Source: Phytoseiulus persimilis (Eukaryota; Arthropoda; Arachnida; Mesostigmata; Phytoseiidae). From it: a stretch of 64,000 bases of DNA. The notes under the pieces are model-generated. The model did not search any database, had not been told where the DNA came from, and was given only the letters and a program-made list of their open reading frames with translations. Every line of letters starts with the position of its first letter. The stretch's first letter is position 1. The position numbers were made by a program, and so were the translations under genes. Location: contig CM075103.1 in assembly GCA_037576195.1 (NCBI GenBank), positions 29,906,723 through 29,970,722 of the forward strand, read 5' to 3'. Positions 1 through 13,800 of this stretch are shown here, piece after piece.

Positions 1-879
1 TCGTTTCGGATGACCCTCGGGAACAGTCGCATCCCTCCGGCTCCGAATTTTCGGGGAATATCTGTCTCCACTCCTCACGAAACTTCGCGGCAGATTTGGT
101 TCTTGTGGATGCCGTCTGTTCTGCGCTCGAGAGAGAACCGTCATGAGGGGAATAGGTTCCCCCGAGACAGGCCTCTCTGGCTCCAGGCCGCCTAGAGGAG
201 CCCTGCGGCCGGGGAGAAGTGGAACGGGAGTGATGAAACGTGCAGAATTTGAATTTGTTCCATACGAAGAACTAAACTCCACCCCACCCCGAATGCGATG
301 AGCACACGGCGCAGCTTCTGCCGAGATGTTCAGCCTCAAAAATCGATGATCGTCGGTGTGAGTGAACTGTTGTATTCTGGGCTCGGCTTTTCCAGCGCGT
401 TCATCCAATTCGTATTCTGCCGTTCGCTCTGTCACACGGATGACAAATGAACGAGTTTAAGGCTTCAGAATTTTTTCTCGGAAGCCAATCGGAGAACAAC
501 GACATTCCGTTGAGCAGCAGACACAGACTGATGCAGTCGGCGAGTTTGAGTCGGTTGTTTTGGCTTCTCGGGATCTCCGTCCGGGCCTGCTTCTCGGCGT
601 TTCACATTTTCTCTCGGCTGCTCCACTGAGAGGTAACTATGAACGAGAGGCAAGCAGTGGTGTAGTCGTCGCCATGGTCGGCGGCCGCGTCGTCGTCATC
701 GCCATCTTCTGCGGCTCCAATCCAGGGTGTTCCATCACTGTGACTGATGACAGATATAATTGAGTGTTTCTCCGTCGGACGCTGCACACACAAATCGGAG
801 ACAGTTTTCTCCCGCCCGCTCTCATTTTTCCTCTCGCGTTCCTCTCGATCATTTTTTCTTACCTCTCTCTCCGTTTCAG
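1..879. other. Non-coding, possible intron end
   Basis: No coding region is recognised here. The last 30 bases form a long pyrimidine tract ending in a good 3' splice site (tttcag at 874-879), so this stretch may be the end of an intron of a gene that begins left of the window. Other short open frames here have low-complexity translations and are not convincing. Confidence 0.4.
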
Positions 880-956
880 CGACGGCTTCACATCGGACAA
901 GTAGCAAAATGCTGTCCAAGATGAATTCGCTCATCCGCTCTCAGAAGCCCGCTTGA
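880..956 (+). CDS. Candidate terminal coding exon of an unknown gene (partial)
   Basis: A strong acceptor (pyrimidine run, then cgtttcag ending at 879) opens an exon whose first two bases complete a codon, followed by 24 codons and TGA at 954-956. The predicted C-terminus is short, basic and serine/lysine-rich, with KMLSKMNSLIRSQKPA at the very end. No domain is recognised. The rest of the gene would lie left of the window. The support is the splice site plus an in-frame stop only, so it could instead be an untranslated exon or chance. Confidence 0.3.
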
Positions 957-3900
957 ACGGTTGTCTTGCCTTACAACCCGAAGTCAGATCGTCGTAGCGA
1001 CCAATCGCTGTAAGGTCTTATTTTCGTGTCCACTGATGTGCCGACAACGTACGGTACATACGGGGAGACTCAGAGTATGTCCCGCACTGTATGATGAGTA
1101 CATCGTCTGCGTAGCTATCGCTACTTGCGTGGATATCTCTGGCTGCTTCTGTACATGTATGACATCCCAGCTCGCCGAGCGTGAAATTGGCGAAGCCACC
1201 TCCAGTGACCGTTTTCATCAGCACGACGATGTCGCAGATAGCGGAAATGCCATGAAGCTGTTCTAATTATTTTTCGCCGGCGAAGCTGTCACCGTAGTCA
1301 TCTTGATGTGTCCCTGTATTCATCCAGTCATCCGTCAGTTTCATCCGTCTGGATCCTCCTGATGAGCGCTGACGATAGCGCGGATAGCTGCCATCCATGA
1401 CTCACAGAGCTGCTCAGTCACGTTGGTCGTTTTCCACGGTTTTGTGTGTTTTTCGAATCCAGGAGTCACCGGACTAACTGTCGTCGAAAACTCGTTTAAC
1501 TCTTGGGCGAGGATCGGCCGAAGCCGACCACATGTTCGGATTCCGCTGAAATTTATTGCGTTGAACGCCAGCAGTTAGTTTTCCCAAGTTCCGGACGGAT
1601 GGAATATTCCCGTCACTGATCTCGCAGAGTCGTCTTTCTGATTTACGCAATGGCTAGAGATATCGACTGTCTGCTTGGGCCAAGTTAGAACGGGTGAAGA
1701 ATCATCTCCGTTCGCTGGAGTCGGACAGAATCGCTTTTGTGGCCGGAACGCTTTAGAGTTCACATTTGGGAAGTTTGATCGTTCTCTCTCATAAGTCCTT
1801 GTTCCAAGAAAAAACGATGCCAGTGTGGTGTGAATTACTATCTCTCGTCAGAGAGCCCGCCCGTTCACTTCCCCAAGCCTCAACAAGGTGCTCATCCATC
1901 GGAGACTTTCCATGCATTGGGGCAAGCCTCAGAATCAGCAAGGATACGATATTCTGGAAAGATGTTCGCCGTTTTTGGATGAATTCAGATGAAAATTCTA
2001 TAGAGGAGAACAGCGGCTCGCGAGGGAGATTTTAATTTGGTGAGGCTTTACAAGAGCAAGCCATTGTGCCGTTGTTTCAGCGGACGGCCTTCAAGCAGCT
2101 CGCAAGCTCATATGGGCAGCGTTGAGTGGCCTATAAAACTTTACCACTGGCCGCTCCGAAACTGCACGAAGCCAACGTTGCTTGTCCGCTCGGTTCGTCC
2201 GTCGGTTGGTCTCGCTCGCCTTCCGTTGGTCGGCTGCCTATCGCTGCCACCACAACGGAGCAACGTGCAACGAACGGAACAACAGCAGGTGGAACAGCGG
2301 CTATAAGCAGCTGGATACAGCTGCCAAGTAAATGCAGTCGACGCAAATGCGTCCCAGTGGCTGGTTGCTAGCGCGCTCGCTTGACTGTGTTTGTCGGGTT
2401 GGTGTGGTGAAGTGCTGACCTGACCACGCTATCTAGCGACATACGAGATCTTCACGGCCGGAGGGGGAGACAGTGTGGCCTCGTAAAAGCAGCGTCGTTA
2501 ACCAAAACAACTAATCTTTACTGCGGTCTCTTTCACGCACTCTCTTCATCGTTCGCTTTTCTCCGCAACTAAGGGAGAGGGCGATGGAGTCAGCGAGTAC
2601 GCGGCCATCCGCCGCCATCGCTGAAAATGGCCGGCGGCGGGAGTTGCCATAACGTCCTCAAAATCATTTCCAAGGGAAACCGGCGACGGAGAGAAGGTTT
2701 TTCAATTTGAAGTGTCCTCGAACGAGCGGGCCCAACATGGTACCCGTTTTCGATGTGTTTTCACGTCTATGCTCGAGAACCGAATGCCGCAGTCAATGCA
2801 GCGACAACAACGACAACAATCTCAGCAAACGTAGTGACAAACTCAGCAGCGAGAAGCGGGACGGTGGGTCGTTAACAACAGAGCGGACTCTCCGGACGCC
2901 ACTCTGCGCGTAGCGCTCGAGGGTGTAGCGAATGAAGATTGATGGCCCTCTGCCAACTCCCCCAACTTCTCTTTAGAAAAAAAAGGTATTACATCAAATT
3001 CTTCCCCTTCTTCTTCTCCTCGTTCTCGTGCTCCGCTGGCGCTTCGGAACGTCGTCTACATGAACTCCAATTCATCACTCCTCCTCTCCCACCTCGGCTA
3101 GTTTCCCCTTCCAGCTTCCGACTGAATCTACCCCCTGACCCCCGTATTCTCTCTCAACTAGCGGCTCCTCCCTGGTTTGCGCCCTCAGTCTTCCCGTTTT
3201 TATCCTCTACTTGTTCCTCCGATCAAGCTGGTTTTCGTGCTCCTGCCGTCCGAGCTCGATGGTTGTAAGATTTCCGTCAGGATTTCTCTTGTCATTCCGA
3301 CCTGAGCTTGAACAGAGCCGGGAGATCTGATTCCATGCCCCGAAGCGAACCGAAGATCGCGAGAAAAACACTGCAGTTAGTCAGCATATGAACGGGAAAA
3401 ATCGATAGAGCAAGAACTTTGATTGAGAAATGGTGACGTTCTTCGCGCCTGCCAACCGCGCGGAATCCGCAGCCGCTGGGCTGCTGGGTGCCCCGATGAC
3501 AGCTGCCCGATCCTTTGATCCGCGCCCGCCATCTGGGGTTATCGATCACGATAATTTCCCTAATCGTCGTGTCTTGTACTAGACGCTCCCAATCTTCATT
3601 GGCGCTTTCGGTCTCGAGCAATCTTCATGACCGGCTAAACTATCAAGAAATTGCCTGTCACATCCTTTCGTCGAATCTCATCAAAATCGTCCTTGTTTCT
3701 CATTGGAACCGTCCTGGCTCAGCGATTCTAGCCACGACTTTGCTCCTGAGCTTCATGGATTTCTACCCTGGATACTCGCTGCTTACTTGAGAAACTCGCT
3801 CAGAAATTCCGGCGTCCCCAAGGTGCTCCGAGGCTACTCTACGGAGTTGCAACACGGCCCAGAGAACACCATCTACGAAGAGCAACAACGTCATCAGGAG

Positions 3901-6900
3901 CGGGGAACGAATACTACAGCTAAGAGAAGAGGGGGAAGAACATCAACTGCGAACTCGACACTGGCGATCAAGAGTGACGCCGAGTCAGTCAGCGGAGACA
4001 GCTGTGCATATTCATAACTTGTTGTGCGAAACGACCACAACCCGCGCCGCTCATAGTAGCGACAACAACGGCGACGACGACAGCCGCAGGAACGAGCATA
4101 AAAATAGTGAACTTCCCCGGCGATGAATACGAGTAGCTTAGGGCGTGTTTCTGCAGCAAGTAAGACAAAAGTGAATATTCAACCGGACAGATTGAAATGC
4201 ACCATACCCGGCTCAACATCGAGCGGAACGCCTCCGAAACGACGGGTCGCGCTGACACTCGAGGAGGTCATCCTGCGCGTTCACCGACGCGTTTCCCCCA
4301 AGCACGTTCCGTCGTCTTCGGTAGGAGCGTTCTCGTATAATGTTGTTTATGAGTTTCTCTTCTCTGGACTCTAATTTTTGGAGCCCGTGTCACGATCCCC
4401 AGACGAATCTCGGATCTGGTGTTGTTCACCGTTGCCCGGAGCCGGGTGAGTAACTGGTTTCTCCATGAAGGAATTTCCGAGAAACTTCCGCCAAAGTGCT
4501 TCGGTTGAGGAACCTGGACGTTCTCTGAATGATTCGCACGAGGATTCGGCAGCCGAACCTATCGAACTTCCCGAAAGTATCAGCGATTGATACATAACCT
4601 ATTGAGGTCGTCGTCGTTCCCAACGAACTTTTGACCGTTGATTCGACCCTCGGGACGCGGCTTCCGTTGAAACTCATCTCCCTGTCGGAATCTCTCTACA
4701 GATTTGCTTCCATTCTGCGGCGACATTTTGCGGCGATGCTTGAATGCGACCCCATAAATTTTCCTTCGGCGCAGGTGTACATAGATATCAAGAACTCATC
4801 AGATATTTCACGTGCCTCTCGAGATGCTGGGAGCTGGCTCGTCCCATTGAATTGCCTCTCGCACAAACATCTCGGTCGAGAAAATCACTCTGCGACATCT
4901 ACTGTCTCACTTTGTTTCCCTGCCGACGCGGCGGCGGCCCACCGACAATTCACATTTCGAGTACCTCCGGCACAAGCCCGAAAACACGGGAGCCGCGGGG
5001 GAGCGTGCCCAGGGAACTGGGGGATCAAGTCCGTCCGTCAAGCTCTCGATTGAGCTTTCCACTCGACAATTTCATCGGTGGGAACACTGAGGTGAATTTG
5101 TGTACTTCCGATGGGATCATCCTGGGCCAAAGCAGCCTCCCAACGGTGAATTCCCCAGAGGAATTCTGCATCGTGGGCTTCGGTTCGCGATTCTGGATTC
5201 AGACCCAAATCACATGGAAACAACAGGCGGACTCAAAACCTCACATGAATGTAAGGGAAGCAGCGCCGCTGCTCGGTGGTTTTTGGTGGTTTCGTTCTCC
5301 TTTTGGTGATGTTTCTCTGTGCATGCGATGACAGGTCCTGTCTTGTCACACGCTGTCCGTCTGTCCGCGTGGCTGTCTGTCTCTCGCTCTCCGACCGAGA
5401 GACAGGGGGCGGGTAGAGCGAAAGACACCGGGAAAAGTGACACCAGAAGCAAGGGGAAAGTTTAATGAGATTTTGACACACAGACACTTTCACTCACTCG
5501 CACACCATCAGGCAGAGGCTAAACGGACGGCGACCAGGGGAACCGACGAACGAACCAGTCCGTCCGTCTGTCACTCAGTCAGTCAACCAGACTCTCGAAC
5601 TAACGACGCAGAGCCGAGCGAATCAGAGCACTGTCGACGTACAGCTCGCAGATGAATGAGCTCCTGTCGCGCGTTTTTCCCCCGCCTCTCGATCTTTACT
5701 TGTCTTGCGCCATTTTTCCACCCTTCATCCATTCTCTGTATTTGCGAACTGCACAGAGTTTCCGTCTTCCAGAGACCCTCAGCGAGCTCGAATGACTCCG
5801 AAAGAAATGAGTCACTTCGGCGAAGGAATTCCGCGGAGTTGCTTCGATGTTTTGGTATTAAGTCAGTTATTCATTCAGTCAGTTGTGCGCTTAAGTCGGT
5901 CGGCTCGTCGGTTCGTTGCTCGGCCGACTGAGTGAGAAGCTGGAAGTCAGAAGCCGATGTGGGCCCGGCCTGTCGGATCGACGGTCGGTTGGTTCAGGGT
6001 GGCGACACGCCGGTCGTCAATGAGGGCGATCAAATTGCAATCACCCGCATGCCGCTTGTTTCGCTTGATGGATTGAGTGATTGATTGATTGATTCACGGC
6101 CACTGAGACGCGCAGCCGGAGAAACGGGCGGACACCGCGAGAGTGACTGGCTCGGCCGACTGACGATAGGGCGGAACGACCGACGGTGAGATTGATGGAT
6201 AGATTATTATCGCAACGAGCGAGAAGAAATCGCGCATCGACGAGTCGTTCGGTAGCGCGATCGTTGGAAAGATGGAGGGAGTAACGGGGTTATCGGCGTC
6301 ACAATGCGAACGCGCTCGCGAGCGTTTTCTGTGCAGTATCGAATCGATGAATAAAATATGAATGCACGAATGAACATTCGGATGAACGCTTCGACCCGAG
6401 GGGACAGGTGGCCGCGCGACGGAGAACACTGGGAAAGCGGCTGCGCGAGGTTCGTTTGCGGACAACCCAATTTGGTCTCACGCTTCGGTTGCACCACCCG
6501 CAGCGGGAAACGCAGCTGAAACGTCTCAACGCCGTCGTTTGTCTACCCATTGTTCATGTTGTCTTCTTTTTTTCCGAAAGCGGGCGCTTTGTCCCTAATT
6601 AATCATCATCGTGATCGTCGCTTCCCTCCGAACTATGCTGGCCATCAATCAGCATTAAAATCAAATTCGTTGCGATCTTAGGTGTTGCCGTATCTTGTTG
6701 GTTGTTCGGCTGACTCGGTAACTGGTTGCTCGAGTCTTTCGCTATCTCGTTAGCTCATTTCTCTCCGCCGTGATGCGCGTGTGATCTGAGGTGGAAGAAT
6801 GGAATAATTGCTAATTGACGCCTGCGTGAAGGAGATCTGGACCGAGGCAAGGGAGAGTTGTTGCTCACGGCGCCCGTTGCCTTGGAGCTTCACCTGGAGT

Positions 6901-7608
6901 TCTAACGCAACTGCTCAAGCTGGAATTCTATCCTTGAGGCGTCGACGTGAAGCCGAATCCGACGAGATCATACACATTGCTGCACTGTGAACAGAAGGAA
7001 AACACATCTAAATCTCAATCCGTTTGTCTCGAGCGTGACTTTCCATGCGACGAATAGTCTTGCGCCAAGAACCTCGTGGATAGGAATCGGAGAGAAACTA
7101 TCTAGAGCTCCTGGAGTCCTGTTGGATGACGAGACTCCACCTCCGCAATCTCTGGAACAACCTCTTGATCAGTAATCGCGACGAAGCTGAACAATCAGCC
7201 GGGAATGAACACACCAGAGACCGCAAGAGGAGTCCCCAGATGAATTTTGCATGGGTTGTTCAAATTCTGGCGTGAAAGTCTGCAACACGTGTTTGAGCTA
7301 TCGAGTGGGCGATGCGCGTTCACGACCCACGCTACGGCTTGGATGACTCGAGCGTTGTCCAATACTTCCATCCTGAACTGTTTCAATCCTGATGTTTCTG
7401 GAGCTCCCGATCGCTTCGTGAACTTGAAGTATGCTTATCGTAAACAATTGTTGATTGCTGTCACTCAACGCCTGAGCTTCCGAAGACAGAACCGGCAATC
7501 GTGCGCGATTCCAGCGAGAAGACCCCCCTTTATCCAACAATCAAATACTAACATTCAAACTATAGTGACTTTCTGCGTTCTTTTTTTTATCGCTCGACTT
7601 TCTTCTAG
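957..7608. other. Gene-poor stretch
   Basis: No supported gene is seen over about 6.6 kb. Open frames up to about 195 codons occur (for example 4744-5331 on the plus strand), but they overlap frames on the other strand, show no recognisable domain and are of a length expected by chance in DNA with this composition. A GATT tetranucleotide run sits near 6076-6094. The last 30 bases are a long T-rich pyrimidine tract forming the acceptor for the candidate exon at 7609. Confidence 0.5.
6076..6094. repeat. (GATT)n microsatellite
   Basis: About four to five tandem copies of the tetranucleotide GATT are visible directly in the sequence, flanked by a related degenerate GATTGAGT unit. Confidence 0.8.
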
Positions 7609-7826
7609 GCTTGACGAGAACTTCACGCCTTCCACCGATCCACGGCTGAACGCGCTCGCCTACTGCCACGACGACATCCCCCTCCTGGTCATTGCCATCA
7701 TGATAACAATCGTCATCAAGGTTCGCTATTATTCTGGAATCGAAATAATCTCAATTGTGAACAGCAGAGTTCGACGGCGATGGACGAAAGCTCGAGAATT
7801 GTCGGAATCATCTGCTTGGAAGCTTC
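7609..7826 (+). CDS. Candidate internal exon with a membrane segment
   Basis: A very good 3' splice site (T8 run, then cgactttcttctag ending at 7608) precedes an open frame that reads through an N-glycosylation-like NFT and a short segment with one cysteine (YCHDDIP). A 13-residue hydrophobic stretch (LLVIAIMITIVIK) ending in basic residues follows. The first 37 codons favour G or C in the third position, as the confirmed genes do, and the later part does not. The 5' splice site is uncertain: AAG|GTTCGC at about 7720 is weak and CTTC|GTGAGC at 7826 is better. The frame closes with TGA at 7835-7837, so it could also be a terminal exon. It looks like the stem and transmembrane part of a type I membrane protein. 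The family is not recognised. Confidence 0.3.
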
Positions 7827-10800
7827 GTGAGCGATGAATTCGAAATCTCGAGGAAGACTGTTTTTCTACCCGAAACTCTCGAGATATCTGGTATCGCATA
7901 TTTTCCCTTTCCTGTTCCGCCTACTCACACTTTTCTCAATCTGCCGAGCTATCTTCCGATCCCCGTTTCTCTGTTTATTTTGCCCAATATCCTAGTCCCG
8001 TCGTCATTCGCCTCTCGCGCGCTTTCTCGAAAACGTCGCCTCTCGACTTTAAACTTCTTCCATCCTGTATGGCAATCTTATGGATCAGCTCATGTTCCGC
8101 ACTTTTGCTTCAGCTCCGACTTGATCTTATCTCATTTGAATCGAAGCAATTTTCCGGACACTATTGTTTCCTGATGTGGATCCACCGCTGATCAACGACC
8201 GCAGCTCAATCTACATATTTGTCCATCTACGCTCCGTTCAGTTTCTCAGTCTTGATTCATTTGCAATGGAAAATATCGCTCACTCATCGCCACCGTCATC
8301 GATGACGTTCAGTTCTGCTGAGGAAACACCCATGACGAGACCGGTCGAGCACTACCTATGAATCGCGGTGAAGACGGAATGGGTTTCACGCAAATCCGAG
8401 TACGGCTATGAGTCACTCGTTAATCGGGGCTTCAGGGAAGCAAATGTGGTAACGTGCAGGGACTTTGGGAATGGATCGGCATCATGGTCTACTCGACGCG
8501 ATGTTTTCTTACCGTCTTCTCGGGTGAAGCTCGAGCGACCCGGAAATATTTCCATATTCGTTACGATGACTGATGCGAAATGCGCTTATCCCTGATTGAG
8601 TGCTGCTTCAGGTGGCCGGCTGCCATTGCGAACGGCGCGTCGGGCACAAGCCAGCTTTATGACCGAGCGTCTACCCCTCTGTTTTCGTCTTGTGATATCA
8701 TATCATGGCACCTCATATCGGTCCTCGATCTTTGTTCCCGAATCCAGTGCGGTATGTCATCACTGTCGAAGACCCGACGCTAGAGTGTAGAGAATTCCCG
8801 AAACCGAAACAACTGGAATAGTGGTTCTTGTGCCCACCGTGTGCGCGGTTCGGGTACACATTCGAGCGCGTTTAATGGGCCAGGCCGTAATCTATATTCT
8901 GCTGTTCATTGTCGTCGTCAAGAGTCATTACTCTAATAATGGACGCGGGTCGGAGGCGTATTATTATCGCTAATAATGCACATACATAGCTGGCCGGCCG
9001 GTCAGTCAGGCAGTCAGTCTCCAAGCTACTAAGTTCGCCGTCTGAGGAAATACCATTTGCTGATTTGAACCCGAAGTACTGGAAACAGTTCAGTCGATCA
9101 GAACCAGCCGCGTAGCACTCACAACCATTATCAGACCAAGAGCGAACATGCTGCGAGAATGAGCCGGAGGAAAACCCAAACCTCCGTTCCTCACAACGGC
9201 TGAGACACCAAATATCCGAGCCCTTCTCCTGACAAGAACTGGAGTTCTCAACGAGATATCAGAGGAGAGTGGACGGAAGATGGCCAGGACTTTCCAGAGT
9301 ACAGGTATGAAGCTAGTATGAAGTATAGGCTCATCGGTAGAGTATCTCAGTCGTCATCGTCGAAGTACTGGAGCATCGACCCGCCGTGGGCGAGATGCGG
9401 TGAAGAGGAAGGCGTTATGGAACATTCACTCCTGGAGTACGAGAACCCTAACGACGCAGAGTGTGTGATCCAGATACGGTGAGGACCACACGACAACAGT
9501 ACACCGGCGATGATGAGCATAGAGACGATGTTGGATGAATCTGAACGAATGAACGAACATGGACCTGAGGAAGGATCACAGCAAACGCATGGGACGAGGA
9601 CCATCATAAAAATTCCGGTAATATTCATCATTGGGACGCGGACGGGATGTGGGATGCTCAAAAGACCGTCTTTCAATGCTAGAGGGAATAATTCGTCTGC
9701 TTCTTGAAGGATGGTGCTTGTTCCCGACTCTGGGCTCCTCTCGGATCCGATCCGAATCTTCATTTCACACTTCGCCCCGGTCCCTGAGAGTTCATCCACC
9801 CCAGTCCAAAGATATTCTTAGCTCACAGTCCGGTATCGAGAGAGCTTCGAGAAACGCAAGCCACAAAAGTAGAGTCAATATTCGGAGCAAATATCCTCAC
9901 ACTCGTTCATCAAGTACCTGTGTCAGTTGTCAGAAGCATCAAGGAGCCACAATTGATTGATCGTTACCCTGAGCCTTCAGAATCCCTGGCCTGCAGGCTG
10001 GCCGGGCCGGATATATTCAAATCATCCCAGTAGGGTCCGTTTCAGCTCGTACCCGTCTCGGTCACTTTGAGAGTTCATGATTGTAATAATAATACCGGGG
10101 AAAGCACAACGAGAAGACAGACCGCCAAACCAGCGGGCAACTAGACAGGGATCGATCAAAGCATCCCCATGTGGATCAGATAGGGATCAGCACTGAGATT
10201 CGTCGCCAGAGGACAACTGCGCCGTCGACCGCGACGAAAACGACTCCTGGCGCACATCGATGTGTATATCAATCATCAATAACCATTCAATCGACGGGAG
10301 ATCCTGTCCGGTCAGCTATTGCTTCCGCGACCGATCTACATATTGCACCTTCTTTTTCGAGCATCTGAGGCTTCGATCGCTTCTTAGCAGGGGTCAGATT
10401 GCCTGTCTGTCAGTCTCTGCTTTCGTTTGGTCCGTAGGTTCGGATTTTGTTGCGCACTCCGCCCGTCGGCAAGATCCTCGGACGAACAACTCGAGTTCAC
10501 CTCTATCGCGATCTGGGTTAATCAGATCGGGCTCGAGTTTCAAGACCAAAGTCTCTGTGCACCTTTCAGAATACTTGAGATCGTCATCCCCAGTCAGACG
10601 TCTCGTCTTTCATGATTCCTGAAGTTCATCTTATATGAGGCACGCATCATTGAAACGGAAGTGAATCGGGGGATGACCGTGTCCGAAGTCATTCGAAACT
10701 CCCGTTTCTAATGATTTCTCCCTCCGAGCAGGGCTCACATTGTTCGACCAATGGACGACAGCATTGATCGGAAAACGAGGCTGCTCGCTACGCAACTCAC

Positions 10801-13800
10801 TCAGGGCGCGTTTTCTCGCGTCTTTGCTCAGAGATCCGCGGTGTCGTTGAAATGGCGAGAGGCAGGGATCCAAGAATAACTAAAACGCGGGGAGGGACAT
10901 GAAGCCGTGAGGATTACAAACCTCATTCGCATATCGGGTCGCTGTTTGAAATGTAATCCCGATTGTAGTTTCGATTGCAGTACCAACAAACACATCTTTT
11001 GTCGCTCGAGTCGTGTCTCTCGCTCTCCTTCGAGAACTTCTCTGGCCGAGCGGCATTTTATTCCTCGTCCTCCCGTTCTCCCACCGCTTGATCCGATGCT
11101 GTAGTGCAGTTCTTCTGAGGGGATTAGGATCTCTCAGTCGGTGGTTCGGTTTCTCAGACGACGACACGCCCTTTTGGAGATCCCGACAGCAAAGCAAACA
11201 AACATGAGCGAAAAAAATCAGACAAACGTTTCAACACATACACACGTTTGCGCGGCATGTGTGCTCTCTTTCGGCGGATTAGAAGGCGATCACATTTCCG
11301 CTGAGGCAGTCCGTTGTGCTGTCCGGGCGCAGCATCTCGAAACACACGACAGTTTCACCGTGAACCGTCACCCGCGCTGACCCGAATATGATTTCGTCGG
11401 TCTGCGCGACCTTCTGCTCGATATCGTGCAGAACACTCTGACATCATCGTGAGATTCATTCGCTCGAATGGCGTTGAAATTCGACGCAGCCTGGCTCGAA
11501 CATCAACAGCACGGACTTGCCCTGGGGGCTCAGTACTTGGTGAGATGTTGCCGTCTATGCATTATGCCCCGGCTGTCATCAACAATAAGAAATTTGATCT
11601 GTTTCAGAAATCTACAGGTACCATAGGCGGGGCTCAAATCGAAGGACGAGCAGATGAAGAGAAGCCTCAGAAGAGTCGACAGCAGAAGACATGAATTGAA
11701 AACAGATGGCATTGAGGTTCGAACACCAGAGTGATCAAAAGTTGGCTCATATCGAATTCCTGAATAGATCAGTTTGGCGGATTGTTAAGTCATCAAGAAT
11801 GCCAGGAAACGCGCCCTTCTCATGTCACACTTATCCCGATAGATAGAGGAGAGTTCATCTCAGGAGTGATTTTCATGACTGGTTCCTGCTGGCAGACGCC
11901 TGTTTCTAGGGTAGCTGGCTGGGAGGCGGGCAAACCATGAATGAACCAAGTTTGCCATGAATCGGACTCCTTCGTCTGCGCGCACATTTTTTCCATCATC
12001 GAGCCTGGGTTTGTCTTTGATTCTGAGCTAGATTTCGTATCGGTCTCAAGCCTGACAGCCGGCTCAATGGGGCCATCGAACCGAGCGCTTTCCTTTCGCC
12101 TCGACTGAACCTCCGTTGAGTGGGAGCTTCCGTTGATTCTTAAACTCTCCAATCAGTGCGACCGCCATTTGATTACTTGAGTCAAATCACGTAAGCGGAC
12201 TTTATAACGCGCACCAGGACGCGAGGACACACCACCTCCCGTAACTTCGTTGACTCGTTTGTCTCTGATTCCGTCTATGTGATTAAGTGGTTGTGCGTCG
12301 TTTCGCGAGATACGTTTTCAGGAGTGGTCGTTTTTCGGCGCACTCCCTCTCTATGATGAGAAGTTGGATGGGAGGATGATTGTCTCGCAGTTTTTCCTGG
12401 CGTTTTTCTTTGAGCCTCGTTGAAATAATCGTTTCAGACCGGAGACCCGACCCGCGGCTGCGGAGACCAGCTCCGACTCCTTCTGAACAAGTGGGCAGAA
12501 GACGAAGAGCAACCTTAACGGGTTTGAACCCGAAGAGAAAACAGAAAATAATGAGACGGCCTGAATGATCATAACCGGCAACAAGTTTTTAGATTGAAAC
12601 ATCAACGACGGCTAGAGCCATCTGAAAATTGATTTTTTCGGCGCCTCATTTTCGTTGCTCGTTCGTCACGTGAGCCACCTACGTTCGGAGCTGCACCCAA
12701 CCGGAATTACTCGGAATGATGCTGGGTTGCGTACTGACGGAATGAACAACCATGAAAGTAACGACACGAACTTTAATGCTCCATCTCGAGTCCACAGAAA
12801 TGGAAGGAGCAACGAAATTATCCCATCAAAAATTGAAGCCCATGCAATCTGAGAAACGAAGTCTGATTCATCGCGGAGGATGAACCAAAAGGAAGATAAC
12901 TCGGTTGCCAGAACCGTTTCAGTCCTGTCGATTTATCGTCGCTCACGTTCTCGCAACGCGCGGCCGACTATGCCAGCTCGATCAACAGCCGTCCCGCGGT
13001 CGGCTGATCTGGGATCGGCTCTAGAACTGTCACCAGACCTTCCCGAAGTTATTAGATGAATTAGATGACTGAGGAACATCGCTAATTCCTTCGGAAAACG
13101 CATCAGAGGATTGACCAGGAACATACCTGGAATCTTCCCAAGATTATGCTCAGAACTTTCCCCAGAATGCTTCCTACTGACACATACCCAGTCTCGAATG
13201 AGACTCTCGGAGATGCGATCGCTAGTTCGGAGGTTTTCCGGGGGCAGACCCACAGACAGGAACACATAGCCTTGTACGCTCTTCAATTCTAGACAGATGG
13301 GGTCGTTCAGGGGCAGGGGAGGGGGATGCGGGGCGGCTTGTGCTTCCCGGGAGTGCCCCATCTACAGTCGCTGGAAGTTTCAGGTCCATCTGAGCAGCAG
13401 CTTCAGTGTTCGTTCATGACAGATGAGATCTGATTAATTTCGGATGATAATTTCGACGACGCCCTGCGGAGGGAAGAGTGTCATGGATAACCCCTCCGCG
13501 GTAGCGTGGCGACCCTCGGTGATCCCGGGGCGGAACCTCAATCTGATGTCCCTCTTGGGGAAGGATTCGATACCAAGTCCGCTAGAGGGAGATCCCGCCA
13601 TCTTCCGCGCCTATGTAAGTTTCGTGACGCGAGATGAGATTTAGTGGATGCCGTTGCCGGATTCCAGAAGGACGTCGCGATGCTCGGGCTGGGCGACATG
13701 CTGCCCCAGACCCCGGGCCCAAGACCTTGATGCCCGCGACGGACTTGCGGGGGCTCGTCGGGTAGATCGATCTGATATCGGCTTGACCTCAGAGAGGGTC

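Noticed and set aside
7247..7608. Upstream continuation of the open frame before the candidate membrane exon
   Set aside because: It runs through the T-rich acceptor tract and has no G/C third-position preference. It is more likely intron that happens to be open.
8580..8783. Exon-like frame after tgcttcag, ending near GTATGT
   Set aside because: Only the first 20 codons look coding. The pyrimidine tract is poor and no partner exon was found.
13441..13740. Two protein-like frames around a GTAAGT...TTTAG pair
   Set aside because: The implied intron is about 30 bases, too short, and the two frames do not join in phase.
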